A DNA stretch of 26,955 bases from Photorhabdus cinerea (GTDB lineage Bacteria; Pseudomonadota; Gammaproteobacteria; Enterobacterales; Enterobacteriaceae): the NCBI RefSeq assembly GCF_011189575.1, contig NZ_PUJW01000032.1, forward strand, positions 1 through 26,955, written 5' to 3'. Below, piece after piece: positions 15,956 through 22,770 of the stretch. Within the stretch, counting starts at the first letter, position 1; each line of letters begins with the position of its first letter. Position numbers and translations under genes: made by a program. The notes beneath the pieces are model-generated. The model did not search any database and was not told where the DNA came from. It saw only the letters and a program-made list of their open reading frames with translations.

Positions 15956-15978
15956 AGCAAGTAAAATTGCTATTTTTT
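15956..15978 (+). terminator. Possible weak terminator after zntR
   Basis: AGCAA (15956-15960) and TTGCT (15967-15971) enclose GTAAAA and are followed by A and six T. The stem has only 5 bp, so termination would be partial. It lies between the zntR stop and the arfA ribosome site. Confidence 0.45.
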
Positions 15979-16006
15979 AGGCAAATTAAGATGATAGAGG
16001 AATATT

Positions 16007-16177
16007 ATGATTGTATATCACCATAAAAAGGGTGTAATAAAGGATAATGCTATTGAAGCTCTATTGCGTGATCCGCTGTTCAAACAACGAGTTGAGAAAA
16101 ATAAAAAAGGGAAAGGAAGCTATCAGAGGAAAGGAAAACACAGTAAGTCAGGTAACTGGGAGGCCAATGGTAAGTGA
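16007..16177 (+). CDS. arfA: Alternative ribosome-rescue factor A
   Basis: ArfA rescues ribosomes stalled on mRNAs without a stop codon when tmRNA is overloaded, by recruiting release factor RF2. The 56-residue product matches E. coli ArfA over its functional part: KDNAIEALLRDPLF, then QRVEKNKKGKGSYQRKGKH and GNWEANGK. GAGG at 15997-16000 supports the ATG. The reading frame stops at TGA just where E. coli ArfA (72 residues) continues into a hydrophobic tail that is lost by mRNA cleavage. The last codons and stop lie in a hairpin (16163-16205). The gene follows zntR, as in E. coli. An IS256-type element begins 38 bases after the stop. Confidence 0.95.
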   Translation: MIVYHHKKGVIKDNAIEALLRDPLFKQRVEKNKKGKGSYQRKGKHSKSGNWEANGK

Positions 16178-16205
16178 TCATTAGATTTGTTACCACTGGC
16201 TTTTT
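16163..16205 (+). terminator. Hairpin plus T-run overlapping the arfA 3' end
   Basis: GCCAATGGTAA (16163-16173, inside arfA codons) pairs with TTACCACTGGC (16190-16200) with one A-C mismatch, followed by five T. The 16-nt loop contains the arfA TGA. In many proteobacteria a hairpin at this place (RNase III target or terminator) makes arfA mRNA non-stop, so that tmRNA keeps ArfA low. The same control is likely here, but a transcript ending at the T-run would keep the stop codon. Confidence 0.8.
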
Positions 16206-16206
16206 A

Positions 16207-16214
16207 GTTTGATA
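16207..16214 (+). repeat. Target-site duplication, left copy
   Basis: GTTTGATA directly before the left inverted repeat of the IS256-type element. It is identical to 17192-17199 and has the 8-bp length usual for the family. Confidence 0.9.
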
Positions 16215-16243
16215 GACCCTGTAAATAATTCTGTGTATTTGCC
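16215..16243 (+). repeat. IS256-type terminal inverted repeat, left
   Basis: Begins GACCCTGTAAATAATT and ends TGTGTATTTGCC. The inner 12 bases are identical to those of the other end. Confidence 0.9.
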
Positions 16244-16249
16244 CTTTAG

Positions 16250-17121
16250 TTAAAGGTGGTCGTTTAAACGATCACTGAACTCAATAATAAAACGACTCAT
16301 CGCCTGTTTCCAGTTTTGTATCGGTATACTCCATTTTTTAGATGCTGTTTCGATGGCTAAATAAACGATTTTTCGAACTGAGTCCTCTGTGGGAAAGATT
16401 TTACGTTTCTTAATGGCATGACGAATAACACTGTTCAACGACTCAATGGCATTCGTGGTGTAAATGGCTTTGCGAATATCTTCTGGGTAAGCAAAGAAGG
16501 TATTCAGACTTTCCCAGCGGGCATGCCAGCTTTTACTGATTTGTGGATATTTGTCATCCCAGGTTTGAGCAAATTTCTCAAGCTCCATCAAGGCTGAAGC
16601 TTCAGTTGCTGCGCGATAGATTGTTTTAAGTCCGGTTGTCACCGCTTTATAATCTTTCCAGGAGACATATTTTAGGCTGTTACGCACCATGTGGATGATG
16701 CATAATTGGATTTGCGTTTGTGGATACACACTATTTATCGCGTCTGGAAAGCCGTTCAAACCGTCAACGCATGCTATCAGGATATCCTGAACAGGGATAA
16801 AATTTGGTTATCCATCTGGGTGATGCGTGTCTGATTTTTCTTGATGAGCTGAGGTTCAAAGCTGCCTTCACGGTCACGTGGTGTACTCAGTTCAAACTCA
16901 CCATCATCGGTCAGGCGTGTTTTAGAGGAATAGCCATTACGAGTATTCGAGCCTGATTTTGAGGCATTTTTTTCATGCCCAAGGTGTTCGGTGAGTTCAG
17001 CATTCAATGCTGTTTCAACGGTCAACTTTGTTAGCATTCTCGTGAACTGATTGAGATCAGCGTCAGTTTTAATGCCTTTAGCAAATTCAGCAGCAAGTGC
17101 TTTAAGTTTTTTCTCGTCCAT
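16250..17121 (-). pseudogene. IS256-family transposase, internal deletion and frameshift
   Basis: A mutator-type DDE transposase remnant. The N-terminal part (17121 down to about 16795) begins MDEKKLKALAAEFAKGIKTD and runs to the conserved ITQMDNQILSL. The C-terminal part (about 16798 down to 16250) resumes in another frame with DILIACVDGLNGFPDAI and continues through QLCIIHMVRNSLKYVS and the NAIESLNSVIRHAIKKRK region. About 110 residues in between, including the first catalytic Asp, are gone. The second Asp (VDG) and the Glu (NAIESLN) remain. The two halves cannot be read as one protein, so it is inactive. Confidence 0.94.
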
Positions 17122-17162
17122 AATGTGCCTGCTTTGTTGTTGGATTTAACATATCAAAAGCA

Positions 17163-17191
17163 GGCAAATACACAATTTAAATTACAGTCTC
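17163..17191 (-). repeat. IS256-type terminal inverted repeat, right
   Basis: Read on the - strand it begins GAGACTGTAATTTAAA and ends TGTGTATTTGCC, mirroring the left end with seven mismatches. Confidence 0.9.
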
Positions 17192-17199
17192 GTTTGATA
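17192..17199 (+). repeat. Target-site duplication, right copy
   Basis: GTTTGATA directly after the right inverted repeat, identical to 16207-16214. Confidence 0.9.
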
Positions 17200-17843
17200 A
17201 GTTTGTTTTACTACTTCAGTAAACTCCGAGTTTTTGTGAATGATTCTTTTAATAGTTTGAGTGTTTAAATAGCTATGGATACTGACCCGATGCAAGAAGC
17301 ATAGATGTGTTTTTTATTGACATGGAAAGAGCATCCAGGATTCTGTGTCGCGTTAAAAAATCATTACAACGTTATTACGCTATTGAGATAACTTTTAAAA
17401 TAAATCGCTAATTGTGGTAATGTCAAATTCCAGCGCTGGATGGGTATTCCATTTTTCTTGTGAGTTTGAGACCAAATGAAATAGCTTCAATAGGTTGTCT
17501 TAACTCGGGAAGGCTTATTTTTGTCTTTGTCAGTTTCCTGAACTGACAATGTACCGATTGGGTGGCATTGGTAGTATTAATCATTTTGATTATTGTTGGT
17601 TAGATACCGGAAATAACTTGACAGATTCTCCCGTGTCCTACTCCAAGTTCATCTCCTACTGGCATTTTGGCTGCAATACTCGCCACAGCAGTTGGGTTAC
17701 CTATGCTCCTTCTGGAGCTTTGAGCTTTTTGTGTTGAAGATCAATATCTGTTAAAGATTAACTTGTCGGTAAGTACGGCTTTACCTCTATTTATGTCGGG
17801 CTGGAATATATCTGACAACTCCTTGGCTCTGAATATGATGAAA
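17200..17843. other. Unassigned decayed DNA between the two IS remnants
   Basis: About 640 bases without a gene I can identify. Short open stretches exist on both strands. The most protein-like are on the - strand: 17364-17486, 40 codons ending SYLNSVITL, and about 17600-17720, containing GNPTAVASIAAKMPVGDELG. Neither has a supported start. A small hairpin GCTCC/GGAGC with later T-run lies at 17705-17730. The stretch probably holds leftovers of lost genes or further mobile DNA. I found no trace of mscL. Confidence 0.6.
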
Positions 17844-18212
17844 AAGATGGTGCGAATTACCGATGTCTTGTCCAATTGTTTAGAGAAACATCCCGTATTT
17901 TATGAAGATGAAGTCGATATTACGTATAACTCCAAAATCGGCGCTGATTGGTATATCAAGGGGCTGTAGAACCGTATTGCCACCCCGGGACAGAATCAAA
18001 AATGGTCGCCTTGATGCCCAGACAGGGGCAGTGGCTTATGTCGGGGGATTGAGTAATAACTCAAACTTATTGATTAACATGTTGGAAAACTCTGTCGTGA
18101 ATACCATCATGCTGGAACGATCATCTTGATTTTGGATAAGTATGGTATTAATAAAAGCTGGAAAGTCACCGACTGGTTAAGAAAGAATCCAAAGTTTAAG
18201 CTTTTGTTCCTA
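17844..18212 (+). pseudogene. IS630-family transposase remnant
   Basis: A decayed piece of the DDE domain of an IS630-type transposase, in three frame segments. Segment one (to 17966) has HPVFYEDEVDI and KIGADWYIKG, then a TAG where relatives have Gln, and reads on through NRIATPGQNQK. After a frameshift near 18003, segment two has RLDAQTGAVAYVGGLSNNS and LINMLEN. After another shift, segment three (18123-18212) has LILDKYGINKSWKV and WLRKNPKFKLLFL. The catalytic Asp positions (EDEVD and LILD) survive. The N-terminal DNA-binding part and the C-terminal Glu region are missing, and no element ends are recognisable. Confidence 0.88.
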
Positions 18213-18390
18213 AGTAGCAATGCAATTTTGTACAGATGTTGTGTCAAAAATTACCTTTCATAATAAATCTGTTAGTCGATTTAAAAAGCTCATTACATTC
18301 CTTCAATTATTATGTTAATTAAAGTATACCAAGCTATATTAGTTATTGTGTTTTCATCATTTGACTGATAGATAATTATATTTTAAGCCA

Positions 18391-19767
18391 TTAAAGGAAA
18401 AAAGGGCTTGGTTGGAATAGTTTCTCCACTTCAGGAACAAATTTCTTATCTGTAATAAACATAATTACATGATCTCCTTGTTCGATGACGCTGTAATCAT
18501 TAGCAATAATTACTTCATCACCGCGAGCTATTGCCCCAATTGTGGTACCTGGTGGTAATTTAATATCACCTACAGCTCGACCGACAACTTTTGAAGTCTT
18601 TTCATCTCCATGAGCAATCGCTTCGATAGCTTCAGCTACTCCACGACGTAATGATGAAACACTTATAATATCTGCTTTACGGACATGGCTTAGTAAAGCT
18701 GAAATAGTTGCTTGTTGTGGAGAGATTGCAATATCAATGACACCGCCTTGTACCAAGTCGACATATGCACTACGTTGAATGAGAACCATGGCCTTTTTGG
18801 CTCCCATGCGTTTAGCAAGCATTGCAGACATGATATTTGCTTCGTCATCGTTGGTTAGAGCAATAAACACATCTACCTGTTCTATATGTTCTTCAGCTAG
18901 TAATTCTTGGTCTGATGCATCCCCATAAAAGACAATGGTGTCATGTAATAATTCGGCTAGTTCTGTAGCTCTTTGCTGATTCCGTTCAATCAATTTAACT
19001 CTGTAATCTTTTTCGAGGCGTAGTGCGAGTCCGGCACCGACATTACCACCACCAACGATCATAATACGTTTGTAGGGTTTCTCTAAGCGTTGAAGTTCAC
19101 TCATTACAGCACGAATGTGTTGTGATGCAGCAACAAAGAAAACTTCGTCACCAGCTTCAATAATTGTAGAACCTTGTGGTCTTATCGGTCGATCTTGACG
19201 AAATATTGCAGCAACTCTGGTATTAATGTGTGGCATGTGTTCACGGAGTGAAGAAAGTGCATTTCCTACAAGTGAGCCGCCGTAATAAGCTTTTACTGCA
19301 ACAATACTTACCCGACCTTCGGCAAAGTTAACAACTTGTAAAGCGCCAGGATATTGAATTAGTTTGTAAATATAATCTATGACGAGTTGTTCTGGTGAAA
19401 TAAGATAATCAATAGGAATATCATCAGGGAGAAAAAGCTTTTCTGCTTCGCGGATATATTCTGCTGCACGTATTCGTGCAACTTTATTCGGTGTATTAAA
19501 TAAAGAATATGCAATTTGGCATGCAATCATGTTAGTTTCGTCAGAATTAGTTACAGCAACTAACATATCAGCATCTTCGGCACCAGCTTCTCTTAATACT
19601 CTGGGATGAGAACCGTGACCATTGACTACTCTGAGGTCGAATTTATCCTGTAGCTGGTGCAGACGGTTGGGGTCAGTATCGACGATAGTGATATCGTTAT
19701 TCTCACCTACCAGATTTTCAGCTAATGTACCACCGACTTGGCCTGCACCAAGAATAATTATTTTCAT
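18391..19767 (-). CDS. trkA: Trk potassium uptake regulatory subunit TrkA
   Basis: A cytoplasmic NAD(H)- and nucleotide-binding subunit that gates the TrkH/TrkG potassium channels at the inner membrane. It has 458 residues, exactly as in E. coli. There are two tandem RCK modules. The first begins with Rossmann motif GAGQVGG (7-13) and Asp30 at the end of the second strand; the second begins GGGNVGAG (239-246). Each is followed by an RCK_C domain. The C-terminal FLTDKKF-like and QPSPFFL ends match relatives. It is the last gene of the def-fmt-rsmB-trkA operon, 56 bases after rsmB. In E. coli mscL follows; here decayed IS DNA follows, with no clear terminator. Confidence 0.98.
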   Translation of the reverse strand: MKIIILGAGQVGGTLAENLVGENNDITIVDTDPNRLHQLQDKFDLRVVNGHGSHPRVLREAGAEDADMLVAVTNSDETNMIACQIAYSLFNTPNKVARIRAAEYIREAEKLFLPDDIPIDYLISPEQLVIDYIYKLIQYPGALQVVNFAEGRVSIVAVKAYYGGSLVGNALSSLREHMPHINTRVAAIFRQDRPIRPQGSTIIEAGDEVFFVAASQHIRAVMSELQRLEKPYKRIMIVGGGNVGAGLALRLEKDYRVKLIERNQQRATELAELLHDTIVFYGDASDQELLAEEHIEQVDVFIALTNDDEANIMSAMLAKRMGAKKAMVLIQRSAYVDLVQGGVIDIAISPQQATISALLSHVRKADIISVSSLRRGVAEAIEAIAHGDEKTSKVVGRAVGDIKLPPGTTIGAIARGDEVIIANDYSVIEQGDHVIMFITDKKFVPEVEKLFQPSPFFL

Positions 19768-19823
19768 AGTGTTCTCTAATTTATTAGAAGCAGATAATTA
19801 TCTCTATAATTTGTAGATATATA

Positions 19824-21113
19824 TCACTGTTTAATTAATCGAGCGTAGAAAAAACCATCACCACCAGTTAATTCAGGTATTATTTGTTTTCCTGGGTTTT
19901 CGCTTGTTTCTGTTCTTGCTAACTTTGCATCTGGATGGCGCTTTAAAAACGCACTGATCTGCTGGCTATTTTCATCCGGTAAAATAGAACAGGTTGCATA
20001 TACTAGTGTTCCACCTTTCTTTAAATATGGCCAGATTGCATCAATAATCTCAGATTGTAATTGAACTAACTGAGCAATATCTTCCTCGCGGCGTAGCCAT
20101 TTAATATCAGGATGGCGGCGGATTACTCCTGTTGCTGAACAAGGAGCATCCAGAAGAATACGATCGAATTGCTGATTTTCTGCCCAATGTTCAGGGTGGC
20201 GTCCATCACCGGTTTTTACTGTAGCGTGGCAATTAAGGCGTCGGAGATTTTCTTCTACTCGTTTGATCCTTTGCTCATTAATATCTACAGCTAATACTTG
20301 AGATTCTGGTGCTATTTCTAGGATATGTGTTGTTTTCCCTCCTGGTGCAGCGCAAAGATCGAGAATTTTCTCTCCATTAATTGGTTGTAATAACTCGGCA
20401 CACCCTTGTGCAGACACATCTTGAACAGTGACCCAACCTTTGTCAAATCCAGGTAATATTGCTACAGGGCAGGGGGAAATTACACGGATAGCAAAGAGTA
20501 ATCCGATAGCTGGTTCCGCATCAATTCCTGCTTTATGAAGAAGAGTAAGATATTCATCCCGACTGTGGTATATACGATTAACTCGTAACCACATAGGTGG
20601 TTTTTGATTATTAACATTAATAAGTTGCTGCCACTCTTGTGGATAGGCTTTTTGGATTCGGGTTAATAACCATTCGGGATGTAAGTGATAGCTAGAATGA
20701 TTTTGTGAACGTTCTGTTAATTGTAATTGTTGTCTCTGAAATTGGCGAAGGACACCATTAATCAAACCTTTTAGCTGAGGGTATTTCAGAGTTACGGCTC
20801 CATTCACTGTTTCAGCAAGAGCTGCATGAGCAGGAATACGGGTATAGGCAAGTTGGTATATTCCGACCATAAGAAGGTAATGAAGAATACGTTGTTTACC
20901 TTTTAATGGTTTTGCCATTAATTGGCTTATTATCCATTCTAGCTGAGGCAATACACGCAATACCCCGAAAGAGAATTCCTGCAATAAGGATTTATCTTTA
21001 TCAGTTATATTCTGTTGTAGTTTAGGTAAGACTGTACTGAGAGACTGTCCTTGAACCAGAACTTGATTGATTGCTTTCGCAGCGATACTTCGCAGATTAT
21101 ATATATTTTTCAT
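19824..21113 (-). CDS. rsmB: 16S rRNA m5C967 methyltransferase RsmB
   Basis: A SAM-dependent enzyme that methylates C967 of 16S rRNA. It has 429 residues, as in E. coli RsmB. The N-terminal NusB-like RNA-binding domain covers about residues 1-140. The Rossmann methyltransferase domain has the SAM loop LDLCAAPGGKTTH (251-263), the motif IV LDAPCSATGV with Cys325, and YATCSILPDEN with the nucleophile Cys375. It lies 38 bases after fmt on the same strand. Confidence 0.98.
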   Translation of the reverse strand: MKNIYNLRSIAAKAINQVLVQGQSLSTVLPKLQQNITDKDKSLLQEFSFGVLRVLPQLEWIISQLMAKPLKGKQRILHYLLMVGIYQLAYTRIPAHAALAETVNGAVTLKYPQLKGLINGVLRQFQRQQLQLTERSQNHSSYHLHPEWLLTRIQKAYPQEWQQLINVNNQKPPMWLRVNRIYHSRDEYLTLLHKAGIDAEPAIGLLFAIRVISPCPVAILPGFDKGWVTVQDVSAQGCAELLQPINGEKILDLCAAPGGKTTHILEIAPESQVLAVDINEQRIKRVEENLRRLNCHATVKTGDGRHPEHWAENQQFDRILLDAPCSATGVIRRHPDIKWLRREEDIAQLVQLQSEIIDAIWPYLKKGGTLVYATCSILPDENSQQISAFLKRHPDAKLARTETSENPGKQIIPELTGGDGFFYARLIKQ

Positions 21114-21151
21114 AGTTAAAAAGGCTGATAAAAGACAGCATTAAGAGAAAG

Positions 21152-22102
21152 TTATTCAGCTAATTTTATGCCTGGCGTAAACCATTCACGTTTGGAGTTA
21201 AGTAGATTTTCTGCTGACATTGCCTTTTTACCCGCCGGTTGTAATTGAGTGATATTCAGAATTCCATCAGCGGTAGCAATGTGAATGCCTTTTTTATCTG
21301 CTTTTAATACAGTTCCTGGTTCTGCTGAAGTTTGTTCTTCAATGGCGTCTGCTTTCCAAATTTTAACAGGCTGTCCTTCTATATCGAAAAAGCTCATGGG
21401 CCAGGGATTAAATGCACGAATACAGCGTTCAAGATGGGTCGCAGATAATGCCCAGTTTATTCGGGCTTCTTCTTTGCTTATTTTTTCAGCATAGGTGGCC
21501 AATTTTTCGTTTTGAGTTTCAGGCCGGCTTTTACCTGATGCTATTAACAATAATGTTTTAAGCAACGCATCTGACCCAATATTGGCCAGTTTTGCGTATA
21601 AACTGGCACTAGTATCTTCAGGTGCAATAAGGCAGCTTGCTTTATATAGCATGTCGCCGGTATCAAGACCTATATCCATTTGCATGATAGTTACTCCCGT
21701 TTCCACATCACCGGCCCAGAGTGAACGTTGAATTGGTGCTGCACCACGCCAACGTGGTAATAGGGAACCATGTACGTTCAGGCAACCTAATCTTGGAATG
21801 TCCAAAACAGCCTTAGGGAGGATTAATCCATATGCTACAACTATGATAACATCAGGTTGCTGTTTGAGAATCCATTGTTGATTTTCTTCTGAACGCAAAG
21901 TAGTTGGCTGAAAAACAGTAATGTTATGTTTTTCAGCCAGTACTTTCACAGGACTGGGTGTCAGTTTTTTACCCCTTCCGGCCGGTTTATCTGGTTGAGT
22001 GAGAACACCAACTACCTCATGTTGAGACACTAATAAAGTCTCTAAATGGTGTGCTGCAAAGTCAGGTGTTCCGGCAAAAACAATACGCAAAGAATCAGGC
22101 AC
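21152..22102 (-). CDS. fmt: Methionyl-tRNA formyltransferase
   Basis: Transfers a formyl group from 10-formyl-tetrahydrofolate to initiator Met-tRNA, allowing bacterial initiation. It has 316 residues (E. coli 315). The N-terminal Rossmann domain begins RIVFAGTPDFAAHHL. The catalytic set Asn109, His111 (LNVHGSLLPRWRGAAPIQ) and Asp147 (GLDTGD) is intact. The C-terminal OB-like tRNA-binding domain covers about residues 210-316. It lies 23 bases after def, whose product later removes the formyl group, so the two are co-expressed. Confidence 0.98.
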   Translation of the reverse strand: MPDSLRIVFAGTPDFAAHHLETLLVSQHEVVGVLTQPDKPAGRGKKLTPSPVKVLAEKHNITVFQPTTLRSEENQQWILKQQPDVIIVVAYGLILPKAVLDIPRLGCLNVHGSLLPRWRGAAPIQRSLWAGDVETGVTIMQMDIGLDTGDMLYKASCLIAPEDTSASLYAKLANIGSDALLKTLLLIASGKSRPETQNEKLATYAEKISKEEARINWALSATHLERCIRAFNPWPMSFFDIEGQPVKIWKADAIEEQTSAEPGTVLKADKKGIHIATADGILNITQLQPAGKKAMSAENLLNSKREWFTPGIKLAE

Positions 22103-22125
22103 GTTTATTTCCTGTATTAAATAAT

Positions 22126-22638
22126 TTATTGGATTCGGGCTCTTTGTTTATCTAATTTTTCTACTTTCTGGCGTATACGTTGGCGTTTCAGAGGAGATAA
22201 GTAATCCACAAAAAGTTTACCAATTAAATGATCCATTTCGTGCTGAATACAAATAGCCAGTAAGCCATTAGCTTGTAATTCAAATGATTGTCCATCGTAA
22301 TTTAAAGCCCTAATTCTGACCTTTTCAGCTCGTGGCACTAGGGCTCTCTGATCAGGAATAGACAAGCAACCTTCTTCAATCCCAGTTTCGCCACTCTTTT
22401 CCAGTAACTCTGGATTTATCAGTACAAGACGTTCATTACGGGTTTCTGATACGTCAATAACGACAATACGCTGATGAATATCAACTTGTGTTGCTGCCAA
22501 GCCAATGCCTTCTTCTGCATACATAGTTTCGAACATATCATCAATGATACTCTGAATCTTTGCATCAACTTTTTCAACAGATGCTGCAATAGTGCGAAGC
22601 CGCTCGTCTGGGTAATGTAATATTTGTAATACTGGCAT
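22126..22638 (-). CDS. def: Peptide deformylase
   Basis: A metalloenzyme (Fe2+ in vivo) that removes the formyl group from nascent proteins at the tunnel exit. It has 170 residues (E. coli 169). All three motifs are present: GIGLAATQ (44-51), EEGCLS with metal ligand Cys91, and QHEMDH with His133, catalytic Glu134 and His137. The basic C-terminal helix (KRQRIRQKVEKLDKQRARIQ), which docks on the ribosome, is also present. It is the first gene of the - strand operon and is divergent from dprA, with 132 bases between their starts. Confidence 0.98.
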   Translation of the reverse strand: MPVLQILHYPDERLRTIAASVEKVDAKIQSIIDDMFETMYAEEGIGLAATQVDIHQRIVVIDVSETRNERLVLINPELLEKSGETGIEEGCLSIPDQRALVPRAEKVRIRALNYDGQSFELQANGLLAICIQHEMDHLIGKLFVDYLSPLKRQRIRQKVEKLDKQRARIQ

Positions 22639-22677
22639 ATATGTTTAGATCTGTATCCAAAATGTGAATGGTATTCT

Positions 22678-22694
22678 ATGTCTATTCTAGACAT
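22678..22694. repeat. Inverted repeat in the def-dprA divergent region
   Basis: ATGTCTA and TAGACAT separated by TTC form a perfect 7-base palindrome in the 132-base region between divergent starts. It could be an operator or a chance feature. I do not recognise a known regulator site. Confidence 0.4.
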
Positions 22695-22770
22695 TTCCCG
22701 TTTGGATTGACAGTATTGATTGCTAATTAAGCAGTTTGATTTGTCCGTCAATCTCAGTCAGGATGACAAC

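Larger units (their letters stand above)
16215..17191 (-). mobile_element. IS256-family element, internally deleted
   Basis: The element spans 977 bp between 29-base terminal inverted repeats that agree at 22 positions, and it is flanked by the perfect 8-bp duplication GTTTGATA. Intact IS256-family elements are about 1.3 kb with a transposase of about 400 residues, so roughly 0.33 kb is missing from the middle. The transposase lies on the - strand. The element sits just after the arfA T-run and has not disrupted a recognisable gene. It cannot move by its own enzyme, but with both ends intact it could be mobilised by a related transposase. Confidence 0.93.

Noticed and set aside
17549..17737. 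A 62-codon + strand frame in the gap between the IS remnants.
   Set aside because: Composition and lack of any motif suggest chance; the - strand of the same DNA looks more protein-like.
22720..22770. TTG start extending dprA by 17 residues.
   Set aside because: No family support, and a better ribosome site and ATG lie at 22771.
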